In this document: in pieces, positions 1 to 8,627 of the stretch
How the letters are laid out: each line of letters begins with the position of its first letter
How positions within the stretch are numbered: position 1 is the first letter of the stretch
Assembly: GCA_020638365.1 (NCBI GenBank)
Contig: JACKIQ010000004.1
Coordinates: forward strand, 62,001 to 126,000
DNA: 64,000 bases
DNA from: Rhodospirillales bacterium
Lineage (GTDB): Bacteria > Pseudomonadota > Alphaproteobacteria > Micavibrionales > Micavibrionaceae
Direction: 5' to 3'
Program-made: the position numbers and the translations under genes
The notes under the pieces: generated by a model
What the model was told of the DNA's origin: nothing
Seen by the model: only the letters and a program-made list of their open reading frames with translations
Databases searched by the model: none

Positions 1-77
1 CCGTGATGACCGCCCCCCTGAACGATCTTCTTGACGATAATCGGTTGCTCGTTTTCTTTTTTGGCGGCCTCGGCCAC
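1..77 (-). CDS. motB: Flagellar motor stator protein MotB, N-terminal fragment
   Basis: Only the first 25 or so codons lie in the window; the gene runs off the left edge. A GTG start at 77 follows a GGAGG ribosome binding site seven bases upstream and sits 31 bp after the motA stop. The readable N-terminus contains IIVKKIVQGGGHHG, which matches the cytoplasmic lead-in that MotB proteins carry before their single membrane helix (the family pattern is basic residues, then GGHHGG). MotB anchors the stator to peptidoglycan and carries the proton-binding aspartate, but both of those regions lie outside the window. The position directly behind motA supports the call. Confidence 0.85.
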   Translation of the reverse strand, partial: MAEAAKKENEQPIIVKKIVQGGGHH

Positions 78-108
78 AGCTTAACCTCCGCTCCTGCTCA
101 AACGCCGT

Positions 109-993
109 TTAGAAGGCAGGCGTTTCGTTCAGTTTTTCTTCAAGCTCCTGAAAGGTCGGCTGCACGTCATGGGGAAGCAGCTTGCGCGGAAACTCGACCG
201 CAACTTGGGGCGCCGCGCCGTTCAGGAACGCAATGATCCCGGTTTTAAGGCATTTGTAATAGGTGACTTCCGTCTCCGCCTTTGCGGTCATCGCCCCGGC
301 GATCGGCGCAACGAAAGCATAAGACAGCCACACCCCGAGGAACGTTCCCACCAGCGCCCCGCCGATAAGTTTACCCAGAACCTCAGGCGGCTCGGAAATG
401 GATGCCATCGTCTTGATAACCCCGAGAACCGCAGCAACGATCCCCAAAGCGGGAATCCCGTCCGCCATCGCCTGCACCGCGTGTCCCGGATGCCCCTCAT
501 GGTGTGATATAACCTCGATCTCGGCGTCCATCAGGGCTTCGAGCTGGAACGGGTTCTCGTTCCCAAGGGAAATAATCCGAAGGTAATCGCAGAAAAAAAC
601 GATTGCGTTGTGATTATGCTGGAACGTAGGAAAAGTCTTGAACAGTTCGCTTTCCTCCGGGTTCTCGATATGCTGCTCGATCGCCAGCCAGCCTTTCGAA
701 CGCGCCAGTTTGAACACGGCGAACATCATGCAGAGCAACTCCGTGTAATCGTCCTTTGAATAGGCGGATGGCTTGGTCAGGGCGCTCATATACCGCGCTG
801 ACCCTTTGATGACGTCCATTGAGTTTGCGATCAGGAACGCGCTGACCGCGCATCCCATGATGATAACGATCTCCCCCGGCGCGGCGGGCAGGATCGCCCC
901 CGTCACCAGATGCATGGCCTTCTCGAACCCGGCGGTAAGGACAAGACCGCCGAATGTAGAACCTAAAACAAGAAGAAGGCCAAGTAACTTCAT
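109..993 (-). CDS. motA: Flagellar motor stator protein MotA
   Basis: A 294-aa inner-membrane protein, the usual MotA length. It couples proton flow to flagellar rotation together with MotB, encoded just downstream. Two hydrophobic segments occur near the N-terminus (about residues 4-22 and 38-56). A long charged cytoplasmic loop follows, with the KLARSKGWLAIEQHIE stretch typical of the family. Two more membrane segments (about 180-200 and 210-235) contain the ADGIPALGIVAAVLGVI motif with its conserved proline. The start at 993 gives a normal MotA N-terminus. The gene forms a two-gene unit with motB; the hemB gene upstream runs in the same direction but 166 bp away. Confidence 0.95.
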   Translation of the reverse strand: MKLLGLLLVLGSTFGGLVLTAGFEKAMHLVTGAILPAAPGEIVIIMGCAVSAFLIANSMDVIKGSARYMSALTKPSAYSKDDYTELLCMMFAVFKLARSKGWLAIEQHIENPEESELFKTFPTFQHNHNAIVFFCDYLRIISLGNENPFQLEALMDAEIEVISHHEGHPGHAVQAMADGIPALGIVAAVLGVIKTMASISEPPEVLGKLIGGALVGTFLGVWLSYAFVAPIAGAMTAKAETEVTYYKCLKTGIIAFLNGAAPQVAVEFPRKLLPHDVQPTFQELEEKLNETPAF

Positions 994-1159
994 GACAGCA
1001 AAACCGGAGCCCGATCGTCAAAAGCAAATAAAAAACAGGGATTACGCAGAGAAACAACGGCAAGTACTACCGGCCGGACACAGCAGGAACGGAAATATTT
1101 TCGAATCTTTATGTAAGACACGCAAGGGACGCTGGAAACAAAACCAAAGTTTTAGGCAG

Positions 1160-2167
1160 TTATTTTCCGGCCAGAACACGCGCAGCGTCAAGTGCGCCAT
1201 ACGACAAGATGCCGTCCGCCCCGGCCCGCTTGAATGACATCAGCGTTTCCATCAGGCACGATTCGTAATCCAGCCAACCTTGCGCTCCGGCCGCGCGCAG
1301 CATCGCGTACTCGCCGCTGACATGGTAAGCGAAGGTCGGAACGCCGAAGCTTTCCTTTACGCGGCGTACGATATCCAGATAGGGAAGGCCGGGTTTGACC
1401 ATGACCATATCCGCTCCTTCGGACAGGTCGAGCGCAACCTCCCGCAGCGCCTCGTCCGAATTGGCCGGGTTCATCTGGTAGGTTTTCTTGTCTCCGCTTA
1501 GGCAGCCTTTGGACTGCACAGCATCGCGGAACGGCCCGTAAAAAGCAGAAGCGTACTTGGCGGCATAGGACAGGATCAGCGTATCCTTGCATCCGCCGCG
1601 CTCCAGAGCGTCGCGGATAGCGCCGACCCGCCCGTCCATCATGTCCGAAGGCGCGATGATATCCGCCCCTGCCTCAGCCTGCACCAGAGCCTGACGGCAT
1701 AGAATCTCGACTGTCTCGTCGTTAAGGATGACGCCGTCTTTCAAAAGTCCGTCATGCCCGTGACTGGTGTAGGGATCGAGCGCGACATCGGTGATGATCC
1801 CGATATCCGGGACAGCTCTCTTTATGGCGAAAACAGCCCGGCAGATAAGGTTCTCTGAATTGCACGCCTCGCGCCCGTCCTCGGTTTTTTTTGCCTGAGG
1901 CGTGATCGGGAAAAGGGCGACAGCGGGAATGCCCAGCCCCCGTGCCTCTTTGACCGCCTCGGTCGCAAGGTCAATGCTAAGCCTTTCGACGCCCGGCATG
2001 GACGGCACGTCTTCACGCACATCCCGCCCGTCAATGATAAAAAGGGGCCAGATAAGATCGGTTACGGAAAATGAATGTTCCTGTACGAGGTCGCGAATCC
2101 AGGATGCGGAGCGCAAACGGCGGGGCCTGAGCGCAGGAAAACAAGAGAAATGCTTGATTTTTGTCAT
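1160..2167 (-). CDS. hemB: Delta-aminolevulinic acid dehydratase (porphobilinogen synthase)
   Basis: The 335-aa protein condenses two 5-aminolevulinate molecules to porphobilinogen in heme synthesis, in the cytoplasm. The two Schiff-base lysines are visible: K204 in LSYAAKYASAFYGPF and K258 in MVMVKPGLPYLD. The metal-site segment (about residues 127-140) reads DVALDPYTSHGHDG. The cysteines of the zinc-dependent type are replaced by Ala and Asp, as in the magnesium-type enzymes of many proteobacteria. No strong ribosome binding site precedes the ATG. The 166 bp between this gene and motA contain no gene. A divergent regulator gene starts 161 bp upstream. Confidence 0.97.
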   Translation of the reverse strand: MTKIKHFSCFPALRPRRLRSASWIRDLVQEHSFSVTDLIWPLFIIDGRDVREDVPSMPGVERLSIDLATEAVKEARGLGIPAVALFPITPQAKKTEDGREACNSENLICRAVFAIKRAVPDIGIITDVALDPYTSHGHDGLLKDGVILNDETVEILCRQALVQAEAGADIIAPSDMMDGRVGAIRDALERGGCKDTLILSYAAKYASAFYGPFRDAVQSKGCLSGDKKTYQMNPANSDEALREVALDLSEGADMVMVKPGLPYLDIVRRVKESFGVPTFAYHVSGEYAMLRAAGAQGWLDYESCLMETLMSFKRAGADGILSYGALDAARVLAGK

Positions 2168-2209
2168 GTCTTTTACATTTTTTTAAATAAAAATGATTAA
2201 AAAATATCT

Positions 2210-2238
2210 TTGTGGATTGGTCAAATGTTGATTATGAT
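2210..2238 (+). promoter_or_regulatory. Predicted sigma-70-type promoter for the MarR-like gene
   Basis: TTGTGG at 2210-2215 and TATGAT at 2233-2238 are separated by 17 bp, in the AT-rich divergent region between hemB and the regulator gene that starts at 2329. The -10 box matches the consensus at 5 of 6 bases and the -35 box at 3 of 6. Predicted by eye. Confidence 0.45.
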
Positions 2239-2328
2239 CTCCGCACTTAAAATAACCGGATTATCTAGGAATAATCATGCCGGTCATTAAAAGAGCATTT
2301 AAAATTGTAACAGGTTAGAGATAGTAAC

Positions 2329-2790
2329 GTGACGGTAACACCATATTACGAAGCGATCCAGCTCATTGAACGCCTGCACCGTCATTTCCTTGACGTGCTG
2401 AAGGTCGAACTGGACAAACGTGGAATACAGGACATCAACAACGTGCAGAGTATGATCCTCTACAACGTCGGCGATGAGGAGATGACCGTCGGGGAACTGA
2501 CCATCCGCGGCTATTATCTCGGATCGAACGTCTCTTACAACGTCAAGAAGATGGTCGAAAACGGATATCTGATTCAGGAGCGTTCCGTTCATGATAAGCG
2601 CTCGATCCGTGTCCGGCTCTCCGATAAGGGAACAGACCTGCGCAACATGATCTCCGATATGTTCAAGCGTCATGAACAGACCCTGAGCGGAACGGAAATT
2701 ACCGCGCAGAATCTTGTCGATCTGAACAAGACCCTCAAGATGCTCGAACGTTTCTGGGCACACCAGACGAACTTCTCCGGCGGGCTGTAA
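2329..2790 (+). CDS. MarR-family winged-helix transcriptional regulator, LdtR-like
   Basis: A 153-aa DNA-binding protein. The central part (about residues 35-105) reads as a winged helix: INNVQSMILYNVGD, then MTVGELTIRGYYLGSNVSYN, then the wing-like HDKRSIRVRLSDKG. The RGYYLGSNVSYNVKKM block resembles, from memory, the alphaproteobacterial LdtR group of MarR proteins. That group controls L,D-transpeptidase and other cell-wall genes, so a cell-envelope role is possible but unproven. The start is a GTG with GGTTAGAG upstream. It lies divergent to hemB and may autoregulate in the shared 161-bp region. The genes behind it (rpiB, glyA) are housekeeping. Confidence 0.8.
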   Translation: MTVTPYYEAIQLIERLHRHFLDVLKVELDKRGIQDINNVQSMILYNVGDEEMTVGELTIRGYYLGSNVSYNVKKMVENGYLIQERSVHDKRSIRVRLSDKGTDLRNMISDMFKRHEQTLSGTEITAQNLVDLNKTLKMLERFWAHQTNFSGGL

Positions 2791-2806
2791 AAACGTCGAT
2801 CTCCGG

Positions 2807-3007
2807 ATGTCAGAGGATATTTTTCAGGGACGCGAAATTATAATCGAGTTCCGCTCCGTTGGTTCTCTTGTAAAAGTCTCCGCAATGGACACGGAAAGCC
2901 TGACCGAAATCTCGATTCAGGGGCCCGCATCAGCCGGCGAGGAAATTCTCAGGAGAAACGCCCTCAAGCGTCTAGAGTACGTCATGAAAAAGAAGGGATT
3001 GATTTAA
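2807..3007 (+). CDS. Small conserved alphaproteobacterial protein (possibly DUF6898)
   Basis: A 66-aa protein without membrane segments, 17 bp after the regulator gene and 27 bp before rpiB. The middle reads VKVSAMDTESLTEISIQGP and the C-terminus is basic (ALKRLEYVMKKKGLI). From memory this fits a short alphaproteobacterial family of unknown function, annotated as DUF6898. No catalytic motif is apparent. The tight spacing suggests co-transcription with rpiB and glyA. The frame is closed, and the amino-acid pattern (GREIIIEF followed by VKVSA) looks like a small beta-rich domain plus a helix. The family name is uncertain. Confidence 0.65.
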   Translation: MSEDIFQGREIIIEFRSVGSLVKVSAMDTESLTEISIQGPASAGEEILRRNALKRLEYVMKKKGLI

Positions 3008-3033
3008 AGCCCTTCCGCCCCCTATAAAGAGGC

Positions 3034-3471
3034 ATGAAAACGAAGATAGCCATAGGCTCCGATCATGCGGGCTTCCATCTCAAGGAAGCCATAAAAGCAA
3101 AATTCCCCAACGATTTTGATTGGCTTGACGTAGGAACGCACTCGACCGATTCGGTTGATTATCCCGATTTCGGTACGGCGGTCGCGAAGGCGTTGATAGA
3201 TGGACAAGCTTCGAAAGGGATTGTGATCTGCGGTTCGGGGATTGGAATTTCAATAGCTGCTAACCGTTTCCCGCAAATACGGGCCGCCCTGTGCATGGAT
3301 TCGACCATGGCGCGGCTGGCCCGCCAGCATAACGATGCGAATGTCCTCGCCCTCGGCGAACGTCTCACGGGAACGGAAACGGCCTTCGACGTTGTTGAAA
3401 CCTTTATGAAAACGTCCTATGAAGGGGGACGCCACGATAAGCGCGTCAAAAAGTTATCGCAACTATGTTGA
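3034..3471 (+). CDS. rpiB: Ribose-5-phosphate isomerase B
   Basis: The 145-aa enzyme interconverts ribose 5-phosphate and ribulose 5-phosphate in the pentose phosphate pathway. The N-terminal IAIGSDHAGF motif carries D10 and H11. The active-site cysteine is C66 in GIVICGSGIGISIAANR. The ARQHNDANVLALG block near residue 100 is also typical. Length is normal for RpiB/LacA. It sits 30 bp upstream of glyA; rpiB followed by glyA is a common alphaproteobacterial arrangement, linking pentose phosphate to one-carbon and nucleotide supply. Confidence 0.96.
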   Translation: MKTKIAIGSDHAGFHLKEAIKAKFPNDFDWLDVGTHSTDSVDYPDFGTAVAKALIDGQASKGIVICGSGIGISIAANRFPQIRAALCMDSTMARLARQHNDANVLALGERLTGTETAFDVVETFMKTSYEGGRHDKRVKKLSQLC

Positions 3472-3501
3472 GTAAACCGGATTGAAAGGAAGAGGCATAA
3501 C

Positions 3502-4812
3502 ATGGCAAAAGCGGCAGTAAAACCATCAGGCGACTTCGGCGGATTTTTCACCGAAGATCTTGAGACGGCGGACAAGGATGTTTTCGACGCCATTCAACTC
3601 GAACTCAAACGCCAGCAGAACCAGATCGAATTGATTGCCTCGGAAAATATTGTCTCCCGCGCGGTTCTTCAGGCGCAGGGATCCGTCCTCACCAATAAAT
3701 ACGCAGAAGGCTATCCGGGCCGCCGCTATTACGGCGGCTGCGAATTTGTGGATGTAGTGGAGGATATAGCCCGCGATCGCGCCAAGCAGCTCTTCGGCGC
3801 GAAATACGCCAACGTCCAGCCCAACTCCGGATCGCAGGCCAATCAGGGCGTCATGATGGCGCTGCTCCAGCCCGGCGACACGATCCTGGGAATGTCGCTG
3901 GCCTCCGGTGGTCACCTGACCCATGGTGCGGCCCCCAACCAGTCCGGGAAATGGTTCAACGCCATCCAATACGGCGTTAGAAAAGACAATGCGCTGCTCG
4001 ACTATGATGAGGTCGAGTCGCTGGCCAAAGAACACAAGCCCAAGATGATTATCGCGGGAGCCTCGGCCTACCCGCGCCAGATCGACTTCAAGCGCTTCCG
4101 CAAAATCGCGGACTCGATCGGCGCCTATCTGTTCGTGGATATGGCCCACTATGCGGGCCTGATCGCCGGCGGCGTATACGATAGTCCCGTCCCGCACGCC
4201 CACGTCACGACGACGACGACGCACAAGACCCTGCGCGGTCCGCGCGGCGGAATGATCCTGACCGACGATCTGGAGATTTTCAAGAAACTCAACTCCGCGA
4301 TCTTCCCCGGCATTCAGGGCGGCCCCCTGATGCATGTCATCGCGGGTAAGGCCGTCTGCTACGGCGAAGCTTTGAAGCCCGATTTCAAGCTCTACGCGAA
4401 GGCCGTTCTCGATAATGCGCGTATTCTGGCAGACACGTTGAAAACCGGGGGGGTTGATATTGTCTCCGGCGGAACCGACAGCCATATCGTGCTGGTCGAT
4501 TTGCGCCCCAAAGGTCTGACGGGTAAGGTGGTTGAACATGCACTCGAACAGGCCGGGATGACCTGTAACAAGAATGCCGTTCCCTACGACCCCGAGCCGC
4601 CGATGGTCACGTCCGGCGTGCGTCTGGGAACCCCGGCGGCGACAAGCCGCGGTTTCGGCCCGGCCGAATGGAAACAGGTCGGAGAGATGATCACGGAGGT
4701 TCTCAACGGCCTGAAAGAAAACGGCCCAGAAGGGAACGGAACGGTAGAAAAGACCGTGAAGAAAAAAGTGGAAGCGCTCTGCTCCAAATTTCCGGTTTAT
4801 CCGAAGGAATAA
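3502..4812 (+). CDS. glyA: Serine hydroxymethyltransferase
   Basis: The 436-aa PLP enzyme converts serine and tetrahydrofolate to glycine and 5,10-methylene-THF. The PLP lysine is K242 in the run of threonines followed by HKTLRGPRGG. The N-terminal IELIASENIVS, the YPGRRYYGGCEFVD motif and the NVQPNSGSQAN cofactor-binding stretch are all present. An AAGAGG-type ribosome binding site precedes the ATG. The gene is followed by nrdR after 26 bp, the standard alphaproteobacterial neighbour. The N-terminal extension of about 20 residues before the first conserved helix is slightly longer than in enterobacteria. Confidence 0.98.
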   Translation: MAKAAVKPSGDFGGFFTEDLETADKDVFDAIQLELKRQQNQIELIASENIVSRAVLQAQGSVLTNKYAEGYPGRRYYGGCEFVDVVEDIARDRAKQLFGAKYANVQPNSGSQANQGVMMALLQPGDTILGMSLASGGHLTHGAAPNQSGKWFNAIQYGVRKDNALLDYDEVESLAKEHKPKMIIAGASAYPRQIDFKRFRKIADSIGAYLFVDMAHYAGLIAGGVYDSPVPHAHVTTTTTHKTLRGPRGGMILTDDLEIFKKLNSAIFPGIQGGPLMHVIAGKAVCYGEALKPDFKLYAKAVLDNARILADTLKTGGVDIVSGGTDSHIVLVDLRPKGLTGKVVEHALEQAGMTCNKNAVPYDPEPPMVTSGVRLGTPAATSRGFGPAEWKQVGEMITEVLNGLKENGPEGNGTVEKTVKKKVEALCSKFPVYPKE

Positions 4813-4838
4813 GGAGCGGGCAGGAAAGGGGAGGCTGA

Positions 4839-5327
4839 ATGCGCTGCCCGTTTTGCGGAAATGAAGAAACGCAGGTAAAGGACTCGCGGCCCAGCGAGGA
4901 TAGCGCGGCCATACGCCGCCGTCGCTTCTGTCCGGGCTGCGACCAGCGCTTCACGACGTTTGAGCGCGTTCAGCTCCGCGAAATGACGGTCGTAAAGGCC
5001 GGAAACCGCAGACAGCCCTTCGACCGGGACAAGCTGATCCGCTCCATGCAGGTCGCCCTGCGCAAGCGCCCCGTTGAGATCGAGGATATTGAGCGCGCCG
5101 CGAACAAGATCGTCCGTTATCTCGAATCGCAGGGCGAGGCCGAGGTCAGTTCTGAAACGATCGGCGAGCAGGTCATGAAGGCCCTCATAGAGCTGGATGT
5201 CGTCGGCTATATCCGCTTTGCTTCCGTTTATAAGGATTTCCGCAAGCCCGAGGATTTCAAGGCCTTTCTGGATGAGTTGAACAGCCTGGAAATTAAAACC
5301 GGCTCGGCCAAGAAGAAGGCGTCCTGA
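4839..5327 (+). CDS. nrdR: Transcriptional repressor NrdR of ribonucleotide reductase genes
   Basis: A 162-aa regulator. The N-terminal zinc ribbon uses C3, C6, C31 and C34 (MRCPFCGNEE and RRFCPGCDQRF). Residues from about 48 to 140 form the ATP-cone domain that senses ATP/dATP. NrdR proteins repress nrd operons by binding NrdR boxes. I did not find such boxes in front of the genes here, so the targets lie elsewhere. It is 26 bp behind glyA and 2 bp ahead of ribD, so it probably belongs to the same transcript as the riboflavin genes. Confidence 0.97.
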   Translation: MRCPFCGNEETQVKDSRPSEDSAAIRRRRFCPGCDQRFTTFERVQLREMTVVKAGNRRQPFDRDKLIRSMQVALRKRPVEIEDIERAANKIVRYLESQGEAEVSSETIGEQVMKALIELDVVGYIRFASVYKDFRKPEDFKAFLDELNSLEIKTGSAKKKAS

Positions 5328-5329
5328 AA

Positions 5330-6403
5330 ATGAACGCTGACGAACGCTTTATGCACGCAGCCCTCCACATGGCCGGGCGTGGATTGGGGCGGGTCTGGCC
5401 GAACCCGGCTGTCGGCTGCTTCATCGTAAAGGATAACCGGGTAATCGCCCGAGCCCGTACCGCCGACGGCGGCCGCCCGCATGCAGAGACCGCAGCGCTC
5501 GAACAGGCCGGAGCGGAAGCGGAAGGAGCGACCGCATATGTCACTCTCGAACCCTGCGCCCACGAAGGCGAAACCCCCTCATGCGCAAAGGCCCTGATTC
5601 ACGCGAAGATCAAAAAAGCCGTCATCGGCACGATCGACCCGGATCCGAGAACGGCCGGAAAAGGAATCGAAGAGCTTAAGAATGCGGGTATAGAGGTCGT
5701 CACAGGTGTTTTGGAACCCGAATGCAAAGCGATCAACGCGGGGTTTATCATGCGCATCATAAAAAGCCGCCCCCTGATCTGCCTGAAGGCCGCCTGCACG
5801 GGAGAGGGGTATTTAACGCCCCCTGAGGGACGCTGGATATCCGGGCAGACGGCTCTGGGCGATGTTCACCTGCGCCGAAGAAAATACGACGCCATTCTCA
5901 TCGGAATAGGAACCGCGCTGGAAGACGATCCGATGCTAACCCCGCGTCTGCCGGGTTTTAACGATGCTCCCGTACGCATCGTTCTCGATAGCGATCTGCG
6001 CCTTCCTGCGACAAGCAATCTGGCCCGCAGCGCAGGAATTATTCCGCTCTGGGTCATTTACGCCCACGATCGGCAAGAAAACGCGAAGGAACTGGAAAAA
6101 GTCGGAGCGCGACTTTTGAAATCGCCGCGCCATGACCTTGGCGCAGCTCTTAAACTACTGGCCCGTGAGGGCATAACCCGCCTGATGGTAGAGGGCGGTC
6201 CGACAATACATAAAGCCTTTATGGATGCTGGATTGTACGACGATATCAGCCTGTACCGCTCCAGAAAAATTGAGAGCGGGCAAGGTGAGCCCGTTTTTTC
6301 AACTGAAAATTTACGTAAAAGGGTGGCCGCGCAGGGACTGGTCCCATTAAAAACTCGCGAGATAGAACAAGATTCTCTGGAAATATACCGCCGTAAGGTC
6401 TAG
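5330..6403 (+). CDS. ribD: Bifunctional riboflavin biosynthesis deaminase/reductase
   Basis: The 357-aa enzyme performs the deamination and reduction steps after the first riboflavin intermediate. The N-terminal deaminase domain (about residues 1-145) shows the zinc site H51 and E53 (RPHAETAAL), then C76 and C85 (EPCAHEGETPSC). The family usually has a Thr-Pro-Pro-Cys there; here one Pro is Ser. The C-terminal reductase domain begins near residue 150 (RPLICLKAACTGEG) and includes VEGGPTIHKAFMDAGL. Starts 2 bp after nrdR, ends 10 bp before ribE, consistent with an operon. Confidence 0.96.
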   Translation: MNADERFMHAALHMAGRGLGRVWPNPAVGCFIVKDNRVIARARTADGGRPHAETAALEQAGAEAEGATAYVTLEPCAHEGETPSCAKALIHAKIKKAVIGTIDPDPRTAGKGIEELKNAGIEVVTGVLEPECKAINAGFIMRIIKSRPLICLKAACTGEGYLTPPEGRWISGQTALGDVHLRRRKYDAILIGIGTALEDDPMLTPRLPGFNDAPVRIVLDSDLRLPATSNLARSAGIIPLWVIYAHDRQENAKELEKVGARLLKSPRHDLGAALKLLAREGITRLMVEGGPTIHKAFMDAGLYDDISLYRSRKIESGQGEPVFSTENLRKRVAAQGLVPLKTREIEQDSLEIYRRKV

Positions 6404-6413
6404 TCTCGCCGCC

Positions 6414-7010
6414 ATGTTTACAGGCATCGTGCAGGATATGGGAACCGTGCGCCGCGTCGACCGGACGCGGGGCGATCTGCGTTTTGAAATCCAGACAAAT
6501 CTGAATCTCCAAGCCATCCCCCCGGGCGCCTCGATCTGTTGTTCCGGCTGCTGCCTGACCGTCGTGGAAAAGACCGCAGACAGTTTTTCAGTGGACGTCT
6601 CCGCCGAAACTCTGGGCAAGACATCCCTGGGAGAATGGAAGGAGGGAACGGCCGTAAATCTCGAACCGTCCTTGAAAATGGGCGACGAACTCGGCGGACA
6701 CTTTGTCTTCGGGCATGTCGATGCGGTCGTGAGGATTCTTGAAATCAGACCCGAAGGCGACTCTCGCCGCCTGAAAATTGAACTTCCCGCCGCGTTCAGA
6801 CATTATCTTGCAAAAAAAGGTTCGGTCGCGCTCGACGGGATTTCGCTGACAGTCAATGAAGTTGAAGGCGATTATTTCGGCGTAAACATCATTCCCCACA
6901 CATGGGAGCAAACAACACTTGGCGGCAGACAGCCCGATGAAAAACTGAACATGGAAATCGACATGCTCGCCCGTTACGTGACCCGCGCTCTGGAGGTCAA
7001 AAGCGCATGA
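6414..7010 (+). CDS. ribE: Riboflavin synthase, alpha chain
   Basis: The 198-aa enzyme dismutates two 6,7-dimethyl-8-ribityllumazine molecules to riboflavin. Two lumazine-binding repeats are visible: the first starts at MFTGIVQDMGTVRRV and the second near residue 98 at GGHFVFGHVDAVVRI. The SICCSGCCLTV segment and the KKGSVALDGISLTVNEV segment are the corresponding conserved blocks. Length is normal. Its last codons overlap the next gene by an ATGA junction at 7007-7010, which indicates translational coupling to ribB(X). Confidence 0.97.
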   Translation: MFTGIVQDMGTVRRVDRTRGDLRFEIQTNLNLQAIPPGASICCSGCCLTVVEKTADSFSVDVSAETLGKTSLGEWKEGTAVNLEPSLKMGDELGGHFVFGHVDAVVRILEIRPEGDSRRLKIELPAAFRHYLAKKGSVALDGISLTVNEVEGDYFGVNIIPHTWEQTTLGGRQPDEKLNMEIDMLARYVTRALEVKSA

Positions 7011-8155
7011 GCGAAAGCACGGTTTCAAAACAGCAGATCAGGGACGCCCGCCTCGTGCAGGAGGATCAGGCGGTCCTGTCCTCGATAGAGGAAATCCTCG
7101 AAGATGTACGCAACGGCAAGCCTGTAATTATCGTCGATGACGAGGACCGGGAGAACGAGGGCGATCTGGTGATAGCCGCCTCGATGGCCACGGCGGAAAA
7201 CATTAACTTCATGGCCCGTGAGGGGCGCGGTCTGATCTGTCTGCCGATGGAGGAAGCCATCGTTGACCGCCTCGGTCTGCAGCTCATGGGCCGGGGAAAC
7301 AATTCGCGTCACCGCACGGCCTTTACGGTTTCCATTGAAGCTAAGGAGGGCGTGACCACGGGCATTTCAGCTGCCGACCGTTCCCGGACAATTCTGACCG
7401 CGATCGACCCGCAAAGCGGACCGAACGATATAGCCACCCCCGGCCACGTCTTCCCGCTGGTCGCCCGCGAGGGCGGGGTCCTTGTACGTGCGGGTCATAC
7501 CGAGGCCGCGGTTGACCTGTCCCGCATGGCCGGAATGCCGCCCGCCGGAGTTATATGCGAAATCATGAACGATGACGGCACGATGGCAAGACTGCCCGAC
7601 CTGGTCGCTTTCGCCCAGCGGCACAATCTGCGTATCGGCACCATCGCCGACCTGATCGCCCACCGCCGCCGCAGCGAAAGCCTCGTAAAACGCATCCACG
7701 AAAGAACGATCAACAGCCGTTTCGGGGGCGAATTCAGGATGATTATCTACGCCAATACCCTTGAATATGCGGAGCATATCGCCCTGATTAAAGGCAGTAT
7801 AAAAGAAAATGAAAAACCCGTCCCGGTACGCATGCATGCTGTGGATATCATGGGGGATATTCTGGGTGCAGGCAGTGAATCGATCCTGCATAAGGCGATG
7901 GAGCATATCGCGCGGGAGGGGCAGGGCGTTGTCGTTCTGATCCGCGAACCCAACCCGAAAAGCCTGTCTGAAAAGCTCACTGCGGATAAAAGCCCGGACA
8001 GGCCCGGCAACATACTGAGGGATTACGGAATCGGGGCGCAGATCCTGCTTGATCTGGGCGTCCGGAACATGATCCTGCTTTCAAACAGCGATAAACATGT
8101 TATAGGTCTGGAAGGCTACGGATTGCAGATCAGCGGCCGAAGGCCGGTCACCTGA
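7007..8155 (+). CDS. ribB: 3,4-dihydroxy-2-butanone 4-phosphate synthase with degenerate RibA-like domain (RibBX type)
   Basis: A 382-aa two-domain protein. Residues about 25-225 are DHBP synthase, with the active-site DDEDRENEGD at 44-53 and the RAGHTEAAVDL block. It converts ribulose 5-phosphate to the four-carbon riboflavin precursor. The C-terminal part (about 230-382) has the fold pattern of GTP cyclohydrolase II. However, the three zinc cysteines and the catalytic signature are missing: VRMHAVDIMGDILGAGSE stands where active enzymes have the Cys-rich zinc motif. This matches the alphaproteobacterial RibBX arrangement, so a functional GTP cyclohydrolase II is expected elsewhere. Coupled to ribE by an ATGA overlap. 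Confidence 0.93.
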   Translation: MSESTVSKQQIRDARLVQEDQAVLSSIEEILEDVRNGKPVIIVDDEDRENEGDLVIAASMATAENINFMAREGRGLICLPMEEAIVDRLGLQLMGRGNNSRHRTAFTVSIEAKEGVTTGISAADRSRTILTAIDPQSGPNDIATPGHVFPLVAREGGVLVRAGHTEAAVDLSRMAGMPPAGVICEIMNDDGTMARLPDLVAFAQRHNLRIGTIADLIAHRRRSESLVKRIHERTINSRFGGEFRMIIYANTLEYAEHIALIKGSIKENEKPVPVRMHAVDIMGDILGAGSESILHKAMEHIAREGQGVVVLIREPNPKSLSEKLTADKSPDRPGNILRDYGIGAQILLDLGVRNMILLSNSDKHVIGLEGYGLQISGRRPVT

Positions 8156-8174
8156 AAGCACACAAGGATAAACC

Positions 8175-8627
8175 ATGCCCCATTACATGATTGTTCAGGC
8201 GCGCTATTATGAGGATATCGCCGGCCTCCAGCTGAAGGGTGCCATAGCCGCGCTGGAGGAAAAACGCTGCAGCTATGAGGTCTTTCAGGTCCCCGGGGCG
8301 CTGGAAATCCCTTTGGCCATTAAGCTCGGCCACATGCGCCCGGAGGGGCGCGGCGCTAGCGGGAGGCGTTTTGACGGCTTTATTGCGCTCGGCTGTGTTC
8401 TGCGCGGGGAAACGACACACTATGATATCGTCTGTAAAGAAAGCGCCCGCGGCCTTTCTGTGCTCGCACTGGAACACAACCTTCCGATAGGGAACGGCAT
8501 CCTGACCTGCGAAAATGAGCGGCAGGCCCTTGAGCGTTCGGACCCGGAAAAGCTGGATAAAGGTGGAGAGGCCGCGCGCGCGGCGATGGCCATGTTTGAA
8601 CTCAAAAACGGTTTGGGAATCCGGTAA
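8175..8627 (+). CDS. ribH: 6,7-dimethyl-8-ribityllumazine synthase
   Basis: The 150-aa enzyme joins the RibB and RibD products into lumazine. Conserved blocks are VPGALEIPLAIK (residues 39-50), ALGCVLRGETTHYDIV with catalytic H82, and GNGILTCENERQAL. The N-terminus is short, as in compact lumazine synthases that form icosahedral capsids. Its stop codon shares one base with the nusB start (TAATG), so the two are translationally coupled, which is the common alphaproteobacterial arrangement. Confidence 0.95.
   Translation: MPHYMIVQARYYEDIAGLQLKGAIAALEEKRCSYEVFQVPGALEIPLAIKLGHMRPEGRGASGRRFDGFIALGCVLRGETTHYDIVCKESARGLSVLALEHNLPIGNGILTCENERQALERSDPEKLDKGGEAARAAMAMFELKNGLGIR

Noticed and set aside
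3526..4539. Minus-strand open frame of 337 codons opposite glyA
   Set aside because: Antisense to glyA, whose PLP motif is certain; low-complexity composition.
8156..8174. Possible FMN riboswitch in front of a rib gene
   Set aside because: The rib genes are separated by at most 19 bp, and no conserved FMN-element sequence appears ahead of ribD, ribB or ribH.
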